Positions 1-9,368 of a DNA stretch of 64,000 nt are shown piece after piece (positions within the stretch are counted from its first letter, which is position 1; each line of letters begins with the position of its first letter). The stretch lies in the NCBI GenBank assembly GCA_019119305.1, contig DWXH01000009.1, positions 62,001 to 126,000 of the forward strand. Reading direction: 5' to 3'. The DNA comes from Candidatus Alistipes merdigallinarum. GTDB taxonomy: Bacteria > Bacteroidota > Bacteroidia > Bacteroidales > Rikenellaceae. Below the pieces are notes generated by a model. The model saw only the letters and a program-made list of their open reading frames with translations, was not told where the DNA came from and did no database searches. Made by a program: the position numbers and the translations under genes.

Positions 1-272
1 ATTCGGGACAACCTTTGGTTATCGACTTTTGGGCCGAATGGTGCGGTCCTTGTCGTATGGTCGCTCCATTGATCGATGAATTAGCGGCAGAATATGCCGG
101 ACGGGTAACCATCGGCAAATGCGATGTGGACGAGAACAACGATCTGGCTGTCAAATTTGCCGTCCGCAACATCCCCACGATCCTTTTCATCAAAGGGGGA
201 CAGATCGTCGACAAACAGATCGGCGCCTGCCCCAAAAATGTTTTGGTCGACAAGGTGAACAAAATCCTTTAA
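1..272 (+). CDS. trxA: Thioredoxin, 5'-truncated by window edge
   Basis: This is the C-terminal part of a small thiol-disulfide oxidoreductase of the cytoplasm. The visible frame begins at base 3 and reads into DFWAEWCGPCR, which carries the canonical WCGPC redox-active site. The cis-proline motif (RNIPT) and the following strand and helix are present, and the gene ends with a normal TAA. About 90 residues are visible, so only some 10-15 N-terminal residues lie outside the window. A strong intrinsic terminator follows directly, so this gene ends its transcript. The fold assignment is certain; the symbol trxA is the usual name for a stand-alone protein of this size, but a paralogue cannot be excluded. 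Confidence 0.93.
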   Translation, partial: SGQPLVIDFWAEWCGPCRMVAPLIDELAAEYAGRVTIGKCDVDENNDLAVKFAVRNIPTILFIKGGQIVDKQIGACPKNVLVDKVNKIL

Positions 273-297
273 CTGGAAAGGTTTTTGATTTAAGTAT

Positions 298-328
298 AAC
301 ACCCCTTCACGCGGAGGGGTGTTTTTGT
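298..328 (+). terminator. Rho-independent terminator after thioredoxin
   Basis: The arms ACACCCCT (299-306) and AGGGGTGT (315-322) pair around an 8-base loop and are followed by a T run. It lies 26 bases after the thioredoxin stop codon. Confidence 0.85.
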
Positions 329-386
329 TTGAATTGTCTGGGAAATAGATTAACTTTGTTTTTATCCACTGCTTAAAACCAGACCT

Positions 387-1256
387 ATGAAAAAAGTAAT
401 TTGCGCCATGTTAACCGCATCGTTATTTGCAGGAACTCTCTCCGCACAAAGTCCGGAAGCCCTTCCTCTATACCCCGAAGGGGCTGCCGAAAGCAACGGA
501 CTGTCGCCTGAGAAGGTTGTCGAAACTCCCGAATCGCTTGCCGGAGGAGTCGAAGCCGACTATTTCATCTTTCCCGCCGACCCACAAACAGCTACCGGAC
601 AAGCCGTTGTAATCTGTCCGGGTGGCGGATATGCCGCCGTTGCCTATGCCCACGAAGGAATCCAAGTCGCACAATGGTTCAACGAACAGGGAGTAACCGC
701 ACTCGTACTTCGATACAGGATGCCCAACAGCCATTACGAAATTCCGCTTAAGGATGCACAAACCGCTTTGAAACTCATGCGGGAAAACGCACAGCAGTGG
801 CATGTCGATCCGAATCAGGTAGGAATCATGGGCTTTTCGGCCGGAGGCCATCTGGCCGCCACCGCATCGACTCATTTCACCGATTCGACCAACCGGCCCG
901 ACTTCTCGATTCTGATCTACCCGGTCGTTTCGTTCGATCCGGCAATCACCCACTCCGGAACCCGCGACAATCTGATCGGCAAAGAGGCTCCGGAATCCTT
1001 AATCGATTATTATTCAAACGAGAAACAGATAACAGACCAAACGCCGCGAGCCTTTATCGCTCTGAGCGACGACGATTCCGCTGTTCCATCTGAAAACAGT
1101 GTAAGGTACTACTCCGCCCTGAAACAACACGGCATCCCGGCCGAGCTGCACATCTATCCGAGCGGAGGACACGGTTGGGGCTGGCGCGAATCGTTCAAAT
1201 ACCACAACGAATTGCTCCACTCACTCGGCCGATGGCTTACTGAAATTCGTAAATAA
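387..1256 (+). CDS. Secreted alpha/beta hydrolase, acetylxylan-esterase-like
   Basis: This 289-residue protein has a signal peptide (MKKVICAMLTASLFAGTLSA, cleavage before QS), so it is exported. It carries the hallmarks of the BD-FAE/acetylxylan esterase group of alpha/beta hydrolases: an oxyanion-hole region CPGGGY near residue 80, the nucleophile elbow GFSAGGH near 150, an acidic DDD segment near 235 and the catalytic histidine in GGHGWGW near 265. Members deacetylate or deesterify plant or host polysaccharides; the substrate cannot be read here. The next gene is a close paralogue in the same direction 17 bases downstream, so the two are probably co-transcribed and arose by tandem duplication. 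Confidence 0.85.
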   Translation: MKKVICAMLTASLFAGTLSAQSPEALPLYPEGAAESNGLSPEKVVETPESLAGGVEADYFIFPADPQTATGQAVVICPGGGYAAVAYAHEGIQVAQWFNEQGVTALVLRYRMPNSHYEIPLKDAQTALKLMRENAQQWHVDPNQVGIMGFSAGGHLAATASTHFTDSTNRPDFSILIYPVVSFDPAITHSGTRDNLIGKEAPESLIDYYSNEKQITDQTPRAFIALSDDDSAVPSENSVRYYSALKQHGIPAELHIYPSGGHGWGWRESFKYHNELLHSLGRWLTEIRK

Positions 1257-1273
1257 AATCCATCTTCCCTAAA

Positions 1274-2155
1274 ATGAAACGATTCTTACTGATTCTCTCG
1301 CTCCTTTCGGCATGTGCCTCTTCCCATCCCTCTATGCAAATGCCAGCAGCCGAACCGCTCTATCCCGATGGAGCTCCGAACAGCAACGGGCTGTCGCCTT
1401 CTGATGCTCAATATACGGAAGACGTGGCATTCAACACAACCGAAGCCGACTACTTGCTTTTCACCGCAGATCCACAAACAGCTACAGGACAAGCCGTTGT
1501 AGTCTGTCCGGGAGGCGGATACGGGGCCGTATGTTTCGACCACGAAGGGATCCAAGTCGCCCGCTGGCTCAACGAGCAGGGAATCACCGCCGCGATTCTG
1601 CGCTACCGGATGCCGAACGGACATCCCGAGGTTCCGATCGGCGATGCACTGACCCTGATCCGAACTTTACGGGAAAAGTCAGACATATATGGAATCGATC
1701 CCCATCAGATCGGCATCATGGGTTTCTCGGCTGGCGGACATTTGGCTGCTGCTGCATCGACCCTCTTTACCGATTCGACCGACCGTCCCGACTTTTCGGT
1801 TTTGATCTATGCGGCAATAACGGACGACCAGGACATCATCGATCGGGAGACCTTTGGGAATTTGCTCAAAAGCGATCTTTCGGATACGCTGACGACCCGA
1901 CGCTACTCCTGCGAGAAACAGGTTACGGATCAAACGCCACCCGCCTTTCTCGCCTGCAGCGACGATGACGACAACGTCTGGCCCGAAAACAGCACCCGCT
2001 ACTATTCGGCCCTCAAACGACACGGTATCGCCGCCGAACTGCACGCTTTCCCTACCGGCAGGCACGGTTGGGGTTGGAATCCCGATTTCAAATACAGCGA
2101 GGAGCTGCGTACCGCACTCGCCCGCTGGCTCAAAACAATAGGCAGAGATCAATAA
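1274..2155 (+). CDS. Alpha/beta hydrolase lipoprotein, paralogue of the upstream gene
   Basis: This 293-residue hydrolase is strongly similar to its upstream neighbour along the whole length: PLYPDGAPNSNGLSP, CPGGGYGAV, the nucleophile elbow GFSAGGH and a C-terminal RHGWGW. Unlike that copy, its N-terminus ends in a lipobox (LLSAC, cysteine near residue 14), so it is likely membrane-anchored while the partner is soluble. The acidic triad region reads SDDDDNVWPENS. The 17-base gap suggests co-transcription. The function is inferred as carbohydrate esterase (acetylxylan-esterase-like); the substrate is unknown. Confidence 0.82.
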   Translation: MKRFLLILSLLSACASSHPSMQMPAAEPLYPDGAPNSNGLSPSDAQYTEDVAFNTTEADYLLFTADPQTATGQAVVVCPGGGYGAVCFDHEGIQVARWLNEQGITAAILRYRMPNGHPEVPIGDALTLIRTLREKSDIYGIDPHQIGIMGFSAGGHLAAAASTLFTDSTDRPDFSVLIYAAITDDQDIIDRETFGNLLKSDLSDTLTTRRYSCEKQVTDQTPPAFLACSDDDDNVWPENSTRYYSALKRHGIAAELHAFPTGRHGWGWNPDFKYSEELRTALARWLKTIGRDQ

Positions 2156-2190
2156 TCGATTTACGGCCAACAACTATCGAGATAATTTCA

Positions 2191-2198
2191 TACCTTTG
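2191..2198 (+). promoter_or_regulatory. Candidate Bacteroidota -7 element for the deoxyhypusine-synthase-like gene
   Basis: TACCTTTG matches the TAnnTTTG consensus in the gap between the esterase and the next gene, implying a leader of about 130 bases. I see no clear -33 TTTG at the right distance, so the assignment rests on the -7 element alone. The rest of the 182-base gap shows nothing recognisable. Confidence 0.5.
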
Positions 2199-2337
2199 CG
2201 CACGGATATGCGATCCGCACCCGGTCTGGATCGAAATGCGGAGAGGCACTTCGGAAGACGGACCTGCAGCCAAGGATGGTACCGATACAAAAAAACGGAA
2301 ATATCACAGACATTCAGTCATAAATTTCTAAAGAAAA

Positions 2338-3312
<975 letters not shown>

Positions 3313-3334
3313 AGGAACGATCAATACACAATAC

Positions 3335-3370
3335 GAAAAAGGACGGGGAAACACTACCTCGTCCTTTTTA
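3335..3370 (+). terminator. Terminator between the convergent DHS-like and GH2 genes
   Basis: An A-rich arm AAAAAGGACG and the arm CGTCCTTTTT flank a loop of about 15 bases. The A and T runs on both sides would allow it to work in either direction, which suits the convergent arrangement. Confidence 0.75.
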
Positions 3371-3413
3371 TTTCGTTTCAAACCGTTTGCTACGTTGGGA
3401 GGGAAAACAACGA

Positions 3414-5423
3414 TCAATGGATTGTGATAAGCGCCTGATCCCAACACATATCGGCACGCGCCTCCAACGTATTCAAACCTCGTTTCAATTCAACATTGTC
3501 CCATAAAAAGATTCCGTTTACTCCTTGTTTTTTCCCTAAAGAGACACCGTTAGCCCATAACTCGACCTCATTCGCATTGGAATAGACCCGTATGTTTTGT
3601 TTCGGATTCGAACGTTCGTTCCATCTTCGTTCCGCAATATAGACCATTGGTTCGGAATTATTCCAATTCGCCTTATAGAAATAGAACGCATCTTTCCGGT
3701 ACTTGCGATCAAAGGTCACCAAACCTCTGTCATCGAGTCCTGTTCCCTCGCCCCACGTACGGGTCGCCGCACCGTAATCGAACATATTCGAAACGAACCA
3801 TCCCCAGAAAAAGGGAGATTCGTTGACCATCGGAAAGTACTGTTCGTGCAGATAGGTTTGCCAGCGCTCGGGATGCCAACGCCCCATATAATCGGGACGA
3901 TACAGCGAATCGTCCTGCTGATAGATCGAGGCTCCGGCTCCATAACTGATCCCCGAGCAAAGACTCCCCCACTGTTTTTGCAGCTGATTGATCCACACTT
4001 TCAAATCGCTCGGGAGCCCCTCTTTCCATCCGAATACATGATCCCACACGACAAGATCGGTTATGAAATTGATGCTGCCGTCGGCGTTGCTCAATCCGAC
4101 CGTCAAACGGGAAGGGTCCTCCTGCATCGCTTTTGCATTCAACGACCGGATAAATTCGGTCGGATCATCGGATACCGTATTCTGATCGGCAAACAACCCC
4201 CACATTACCACACAAGGATGGTTGTATTGCTGAAAAATCATCTCGTAAAGCTGCATCTCACCATTTTTACGAAACGCTTCCGAATCGATATACCCCCGAT
4301 CGGACATAAAGGCCGGACCGATGAATGGGATCTCGCTCCACACGATAATCCCGCGGCGGTCGCATTCGGCATAAAACTCCGCATTGTGGGGATAACCTGC
4401 AGCCCGAATCGCATTCGCCCCCATTTCCGTAATCAGATCGAGGTCCTCGCGGATATGGAACGGTTGCAGGGCCAATCCGGTACCCGCCCGATCCTCATAA
4501 TATGTAACTCCTTTCAACCGATACGGACGGCCGTTCAACATGAATCCCGACTTCGGATCGACCGTAAAAAAGCGCAGGCCCAACGGCACGGTCACTTCAT
4601 CATAAACAGCCGACGCATCAGACAACCGGACCCGAACCGTATACATATAGGGATTATCGACTCCATCCCACAGTGTAGGATTTTGTATGGTAACGGGAAT
4701 TACGACCGATGTACGTTGCGTTTCAGGAATTTTGCACTCGCTCTGTTGCAGGGCTACCGTATCGCCCTCCGGCGTTAAGATCGACATGTCGACCTTCAAC
4801 ATCTGACCGGATGCCCCTTGTACACGGACCAGGGTTTCCAACTCCGCGAGGTCAGGCAATACACTTTTCTGCTGCACATACACTCCGGACGAAGCATAAT
4901 GATCGACCGCTATATGAGCCTGTTCCGTAACGATCAGTTCGACACTCCGATAGAGTCCTCCGTAAATATTCAGGTCCCCTGCCGTAGGAAGGACATCGAA
5001 CTGGGGAGCATTATTGACTTGCGCCCAAATCGAATTGGAAACGCCATATCTCAAATAGGGAGTCAAATCAAATACGAAAGCACCGTAACCTCCCCGATGT
5101 TCCCCGACATGCCGGCCGTTCACGATCAGGTCCGTAACAGTCCCGGCCCCTCCGAAACGGATATAGATCTTTTTCCCTTCCCAACTCTTCGGAACCTGTA
5201 AATCCTTCATGTAGTTTCCTACCCCACGAAAATAGTCCCGTTTCCCGGTCAATGCATCGACACTCCACGTATGCGGCAGGTTCGCTATTTGTGCCTGATC
5301 GCTGCTTCCTTGATACTGATAAAAAAAGCGCCATCCCTCATCGATATCGATGACCTCTCTGGCTCCGAGTTGTAACCCGAGCATCAGCGCCATAATCCAT
5401 ATTCCTACTCGTACCATTCTCAT
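3414..5423 (-). CDS. Secreted GH2-family protein, probable pseudoenzyme
   Basis: This 669-residue exported protein has the GH2 (beta-galactosidase/glucuronidase) layout: a signal peptide ending GLQLGA, a jelly-roll sugar-binding domain (VNGRHVGEHRGGYGAF), an immunoglobulin-like domain, a TIM barrel (GANAIRAAGYPHN, VWSEIPF) and a C-terminal beta domain (WNNSEPMVYI). The start is taken at 5423; 5417 is an alternative, and further upstream codons lie across the promoter. Two catalytic sites look lost: the acid/base motif normally ending in Asn-Glu reads WGLFADQ (Asp at residue 413), and the nucleophile motif normally TEYG or SEYG reads GISYG with the Glu absent (before Tyr494). The frame is otherwise intact, so it may bind rather than cleave glycans. 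Confidence 0.85.
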   Translation of the reverse strand: MRMVRVGIWIMALMLGLQLGAREVIDIDEGWRFFYQYQGSSDQAQIANLPHTWSVDALTGKRDYFRGVGNYMKDLQVPKSWEGKKIYIRFGGAGTVTDLIVNGRHVGEHRGGYGAFVFDLTPYLRYGVSNSIWAQVNNAPQFDVLPTAGDLNIYGGLYRSVELIVTEQAHIAVDHYASSGVYVQQKSVLPDLAELETLVRVQGASGQMLKVDMSILTPEGDTVALQQSECKIPETQRTSVVIPVTIQNPTLWDGVDNPYMYTVRVRLSDASAVYDEVTVPLGLRFFTVDPKSGFMLNGRPYRLKGVTYYEDRAGTGLALQPFHIREDLDLITEMGANAIRAAGYPHNAEFYAECDRRGIIVWSEIPFIGPAFMSDRGYIDSEAFRKNGEMQLYEMIFQQYNHPCVVMWGLFADQNTVSDDPTEFIRSLNAKAMQEDPSRLTVGLSNADGSINFITDLVVWDHVFGWKEGLPSDLKVWINQLQKQWGSLCSGISYGAGASIYQQDDSLYRPDYMGRWHPERWQTYLHEQYFPMVNESPFFWGWFVSNMFDYGAATRTWGEGTGLDDRGLVTFDRKYRKDAFYFYKANWNNSEPMVYIAERRWNERSNPKQNIRVYSNANEVELWANGVSLGKKQGVNGIFLWDNVELKRGLNTLEARADMCWDQALITIH

Positions 5424-5435
5424 CGTAGTTTGGAG

Positions 5436-5443
5436 CAAATTTA
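5436..5443 (-). promoter_or_regulatory. Candidate -7 element for the GH2 gene
   Basis: On the minus strand this reads TAAATTTG (TAnnTTTG), only 13-20 bases before the GH2 start. That supports the start at 5417/5423 over any upstream codon. No clear -33 TTTG is visible. Confidence 0.5.
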
Positions 5444-5464
5444 ACAAATAACAAAATAAAACAC

Positions 5465-5472
5465 TATATTTG
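5465..5472 (+). promoter_or_regulatory. Candidate -7 element for the cvpA-rsgA-trmH operon
   Basis: TATATTTG matches TAnnTTTG on the plus strand, about 80 bases before cvpA. It lies 22 bases from the divergent GH2 element, so the two transcription units share a short control region. Confidence 0.5.
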
Positions 5473-5550
5473 ATACAAATTTCGGACAAAGTCCGACTGG
5501 TCCGTACCATTCGAGCACAGCAAACGGCTCTTTATCAAGTAAACGAAAAA

Positions 5551-6057
5551 ATGAACGTTTTCGATATAATCGTAGGCATTCCGTTGCTTTATGCAGCATA
5601 CAAGGGATTCCGACAGGGAACTGCCGTGCAATTAGCTGGAATTGCCGGACTTTTCCTTGGAGTTTTTCTTGCTTTTCGATGTGGAAGAACATTTGGATCA
5701 TGGATCGGCATCAAGCCTCCATTGGATGCTATCATCGGATTCATTATTTTATTAATATTGGTTCTATGTATCATTACTCTATTGGGTTATCTCGTTAAAA
5801 AGATCTTCCATATCGCCGGTTTAGGTCCGATCGACGCAATCGGAGGCGTCCTGCTGAGTATTCTGAAAATGGGACTGATCCTGAGTATTCTGATTTATGC
5901 TTTCGAGGCGATCAATCAAACCACCCACTGGACCGACAACGACTCCTACAAAAACGGTATTCTGTATGAGCCCATACACGGTTGCATTGATCTGCTTTTT
6001 CCCTACCTCGATCAACTGAAACACACGTTAACGGATATAAACCCTTCGATCCTATGA
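5551..6057 (+). CDS. cvpA: CvpA family membrane protein
   Basis: This 168-residue protein has four predicted membrane segments, for example IIVGIPLLYAAYKGFRQG, IAGLFLGVFLAF, AIIGFIILLILVLCIITLLGY and VLLSILKMGLILSILIYAF. The N-terminal DIIVGIPLL..YKGFRQG pattern is typical of the CvpA/colicin V production family, whose biochemical role remains poorly defined (envelope integrity and export phenotypes). ATG 5551 follows an A-rich stretch and fits the family start better than the upstream TTG codon at 5470. Its stop overlaps the rsgA start (ATGA, 6054-6057), indicating translational coupling. Confidence 0.85.
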   Translation: MNVFDIIVGIPLLYAAYKGFRQGTAVQLAGIAGLFLGVFLAFRCGRTFGSWIGIKPPLDAIIGFIILLILVLCIITLLGYLVKKIFHIAGLGPIDAIGGVLLSILKMGLILSILIYAFEAINQTTHWTDNDSYKNGILYEPIHGCIDLLFPYLDQLKHTLTDINPSIL

Positions 6058-6992
6058 ATCCGACCCGTACGGCATTAGTTATCAAAAGTACAGGTAGTTG
6101 GTACACCCTGTGCGACGACACGACGAACGAACCGATCGCCTGCCGCATCCGCGGGAACCTTCGGTTGCAAGGCAAACGGTCGACCAATCCGGTCGTGGTC
6201 GGCGACCGGGTCCGCTACGAACTCGAGGAGCAACAGACAGGGGTCATCACGGATATCCTTCCCCGACGCAACTACATCATCCGCCGGGCTTCGAACCTTT
6301 CCAAAGAGTCGCACATCATCGCAGCAAACATCGATCAGGCATTTTTGGTCGTATCGCTGCGGATGCCGACAACCAACTGCGAATTCATCGACCGGTTTCT
6401 GGTTACGGCGGAAGCGTACCACATCCCCGTAACGCTCCTGCTCAACAAATGCGACCTCTACACCTCCGACGAGGAGATCGAACAGAAAAAACGCTTCATC
6501 GAGATCTACCGGTCGGCCGGATACGAGCTGATCGAAACGGTCGCAGCACAAAACATCGGTATAGATGCCTTCAAGGAGCGGCTTTCCGGGAAAATTTCTC
6601 TGCTTTCGGGCAACTCCGGCGTAGGGAAATCGACCCTGATCCACGCCGTCGATCCCACGCTGAAGATCCGCATCGGTACCGTCTCCACCAGCAACAATCG
6701 GGGTCGGCACACCACGACCTTCTCTGAAATGTATCCGCTCTCGGGCGGTGGCTACCTGATCGATACGCCGGGTATCAAGGGGTTCGGACTGATCGATCTG
6801 GACAATCGGGAGATCTGCCGGTATTTTCCGGATCTGTTCCGGTATGCCCCGCAATGTGCATTTTACAACTGTACCCATACACACGAACCCGACTGCGCCG
6901 TGCAGGAGGCACTCAAACGCGGGGAGGTGAGCCTCTCCCGCTACGAAAGTTACTTGAAACTACTCGAAGATGACAAAAAATACCGAACTTAA
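6054..6992 (+). CDS. rsgA: Ribosome small-subunit-dependent GTPase A
   Basis: RsgA is a circularly permuted GTPase that acts late in 30S maturation by checking the decoding centre. The 312-residue protein shows an N-terminal OB fold, then the permuted G motifs in the order NKCD (G4), GNSGVGKST (P-loop, G1), the THTTTF-like switch region RHTTTF (G2) and DTPG (G3). The C-terminal zinc-binding knuckle follows (CAFYNCTHTHEPDC). Length and motif order match the family. It overlaps cvpA by four bases and the next methyltransferase gene by 23 bases, so these three form an operon. Confidence 0.96.
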   Translation: MNPTRTALVIKSTGSWYTLCDDTTNEPIACRIRGNLRLQGKRSTNPVVVGDRVRYELEEQQTGVITDILPRRNYIIRRASNLSKESHIIAANIDQAFLVVSLRMPTTNCEFIDRFLVTAEAYHIPVTLLLNKCDLYTSDEEIEQKKRFIEIYRSAGYELIETVAAQNIGIDAFKERLSGKISLLSGNSGVGKSTLIHAVDPTLKIRIGTVSTSNNRGRHTTTFSEMYPLSGGGYLIDTPGIKGFGLIDLDNREICRYFPDLFRYAPQCAFYNCTHTHEPDCAVQEALKRGEVSLSRYESYLKLLEDDKKYRT

Positions 6993-7653
6993 CGACACTG
7001 CTCTCGTACTCCGCCAGATCGAATACCTATCGGGATTCATGTTGCCCGAACGGAGCGAGACCATGCGGACAACGCTCGACAACCGGACGCGATACATGAC
7101 CGTCTGCATGGAGAATACGTTCCATCCGCAAAACGCCAGCGCGCTGGTCCGCAACTGCGAGGCATTCGGCATACAGGACATCTACACGGTCGAGGAGCAC
7201 TGCCGTTTCTCTCCCAATACGAACATCGTGCGCGGCACGGACAAATGGATCGACATCCACAAATACAGCCGCTCTACGGACCTAATCGCCGACCTGCGCC
7301 AAAAGGGATACCGCATCGTCGCCACTTCGCCCCACATGAATGACCACACTCCGGAGAGCTTCGACGTTACGACCGGACCGTTCGCCCTCTTTTTCGGAAC
7401 CGAACACGCCGGTATCAGCGACGAGGTGATCCGCAATGCCGACGAATTCATCCGTATTCCGATGTGCGGATTCGTCGAAAGCCTCAACGTTTCGGCCTCT
7501 GCGGCCATTTTGCTCTATCTGCTTTCAAACCGAGTCAGGAATGCTCCGGTCGACTGGCGGATTCCCGAAACCGAGCGGAACGAGATTCTGTTGCGGTGGA
7601 TGAAGTCGACCGTCAAGGATTCCGGACGTATCCTAAAGCGGGGCGGATTCTGA
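6970..7653 (+). CDS. trmH: SpoU/TrmH family RNA 2'-O-methyltransferase
   Basis: This 227-residue protein is a SPOUT-class methyltransferase. Conserved parts are NTFHPQNASALVRNCEAFGI (motif 1, with Asn and Arg), ALFFGTEHAGIS (motif 2) and the knotted motif 3 IPMCGFVESLNVSASAAILLYLL. The N-terminal extension and the overall form resemble TrmH, which makes Gm18 in tRNA, rather than RlmB, which is encoded separately in this window. The start overlaps the end of rsgA by 23 bases. It converges on mutY with only 17 bases between the stops. Target specificity is inferred. Confidence 0.87.
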   Translation: MTKNTELNDTALVLRQIEYLSGFMLPERSETMRTTLDNRTRYMTVCMENTFHPQNASALVRNCEAFGIQDIYTVEEHCRFSPNTNIVRGTDKWIDIHKYSRSTDLIADLRQKGYRIVATSPHMNDHTPESFDVTTGPFALFFGTEHAGISDEVIRNADEFIRIPMCGFVESLNVSASAAILLYLLSNRVRNAPVDWRIPETERNEILLRWMKSTVKDSGRILKRGGF

Positions 7654-7670
7654 TCGGTCGGACCAAAGCG

Positions 7671-8723
7671 CTATCCGATCCGTTCGAGATAGAGCTCCGT
7701 CAGACGCGACACGGCATAATCGCCCAACGCATCCGCCTCGACCCGGACAAAACCGGACAAAGCCGCAGGAAACTCCTCCACGTCGATCGTATAAAAATTG
7801 GCAAAAATAGTCCGGTGCGACAGATGATGTGCAGGCATCGCCGTCTGATCCGTCAGCCGGTAGCGATCGACCACGCCGAACCACAAACGCCACTCGGATG
7901 TACGGGTCAGCGCCGCAAAATCGACCGGTTCCGTGGTTTCGATCATCGGAAACTCATACAGGCCCCGCCAAATATCGTTACCCGTACGCCGTCCGAGCAG
8001 CAGCGTTCGCCCGCATCGAATCCTGAGGTAATTGAAATAGCGAGGCAAAACGTTCGTCCGGCCCTGCTTGACCGGACGTTCCGCCACACTCCCGTTTTTG
8101 TAAGCAAGGCAGTGCTGTTGCAACGGACACCCCGCACAATCGGCCCCGCGCGGTACACACTGCAACGCGCCGAACTCCATCCACGCCTGATTCTGCAGGG
8201 CCGGACGCTGCCGATCCAGCAACGACTGGGCCAGTTCGACATAGCGCCGCCTGCCGCCCGACGTATCGATCGGCTCCTCCCAGTCGAACAACCGGGACAA
8301 CACCCGAAGCACATTTCCGTCGACCGCCGCTACGGGAGTTCCGTAAGCGAATGAACAGATCGCCGCCGCCGTATAATCACCGATTCCGGACAAACGCCTC
8401 ACATCTTCGTAATTTGTCGGAAACACCCCGCCGTACCGGAAGTCGATCTCCCGGGCTGCTGCATAGAGGTTTCGGGCACGACTGTAATACCCCAGCCCCT
8501 GCCACATCCGCAACACCTCCTCTTCGGTGGATCGGGCCAGCGCCACGACATCAGGATAACGCTGTAAAAAACGTCTGTAATACTCCAATCCTTGAACCAC
8601 GCGGGTCTGCTGCAAAATGATTTCGGAGATCCAGATCGCATAGGGATCGGAGGTTTCGCGCCACGGCAGCTCCCGGCGGTGCTCCTCGTACCACGCAATC
8701 AGTATGTCACTCAGTTCACACAT
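7671..8723 (-). CDS. mutY: A/G-specific adenine DNA glycosylase MutY
   Basis: MutY removes adenine mispaired with 8-oxoguanine. The 350-residue protein has the catalytic Glu in SEIILQQTRV (about residue 34), the MWQGLGYYSRARNL segment, the helix-hairpin-helix LSGIGDYTAAAI with the catalytic Asp in AVDGNVLRVLSR, and the four-cysteine [4Fe-4S] ligand set in CVPRGADCAGCPLQQHC. A C-terminal NUDIX-like domain that reads 8-oxoG follows. Its start overlaps the end of the upstream ybaK gene by eight bases, so the two are co-transcribed. Confidence 0.96.
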   Translation of the reverse strand: MCELSDILIAWYEEHRRELPWRETSDPYAIWISEIILQQTRVVQGLEYYRRFLQRYPDVVALARSTEEEVLRMWQGLGYYSRARNLYAAAREIDFRYGGVFPTNYEDVRRLSGIGDYTAAAICSFAYGTPVAAVDGNVLRVLSRLFDWEEPIDTSGGRRRYVELAQSLLDRQRPALQNQAWMEFGALQCVPRGADCAGCPLQQHCLAYKNGSVAERPVKQGRTNVLPRYFNYLRIRCGRTLLLGRRTGNDIWRGLYEFPMIETTEPVDFAALTRTSEWRLWFGVVDRYRLTDQTAMPAHHLSHRTIFANFYTIDVEEFPAALSGFVRVEADALGDYAVSRLTELYLERIG

Positions 8724-9207
8724 GTCCCTCCAAATCGACGACTTGAGCTCGGGTAAACCGGATCAAATCCTCCGGATCGATTTTCAGCTGCAATCCGCGA
8801 ATCCCGGCACTGATATAGATCGAGGCGTAATCCCTGCAAGTCTGGTGGATGAAGACGGGATACTCCTTTTTCATCCCGATCGGAGAGCATCCGCCCCGTA
8901 TATACCCGGTCGTGGGCAACAACTCCTTGAGGTGGATCATCTCCACCCGTTTGTTTCCCGACGCATGGGCGGCCGCTTTCAGATCGACTTCGCCGTCGCC
9001 CGGCACCACACACACCAATATTCCGGTCCGATCGCCCCGCAATACCAGCGTTTTGAACACCTGCCCGATCGGTTCCCCAAGTTCTTCAGCCACATGAACC
9101 GCATCCAAATGTTCCTCGTCGACACAATACGGGATCAGTTCGTACCCGATTCCCGCCCGATCCAACAGACGGGCTGCATTGGTCTTATTGATTTTCATTT
9201 TCGGCAC
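8716..9207 (-). CDS. ybaK: Cys-tRNA(Pro)/Cys-tRNA(Cys) deacylase YbaK
   Basis: This 163-residue cytoplasmic editing protein belongs to the YbaK/EbsC family, which hydrolyses mischarged Cys-tRNA(Pro). Landmarks are the N-terminal KINKTNAARLLD, FKTLVLRGDRTG, the VVPGDGEVDLKAAAHASG segment with its conserved lysine, and GYIRGGCSPIGMKK, the typical substrate pocket. The start at 9207 gives MPKMKINK; ATG at 9198 is an equally good alternative. It overlaps mutY by eight bases at its 3' end. Confidence 0.92.
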   Translation of the reverse strand: MPKMKINKTNAARLLDRAGIGYELIPYCVDEEHLDAVHVAEELGEPIGQVFKTLVLRGDRTGILVCVVPGDGEVDLKAAAHASGNKRVEMIHLKELLPTTGYIRGGCSPIGMKKEYPVFIHQTCRDYASIYISAGIRGLQLKIDPEDLIRFTRAQVVDLEGHV

Positions 9208-9368
9208 ATCTCATTTTCTGCCTGCGAAGATAGGGCTTTTGCCACAAAAATCCAGAATCCGGCTCCAGCCACATTTTTACAGAACACTCCTTCTCTGTCC
9301 GAATTCATACCTCGCTCAAAACACTCGCACCTTTCCAGATAAACCGTACAAAAAAAACCATCGTCAAT

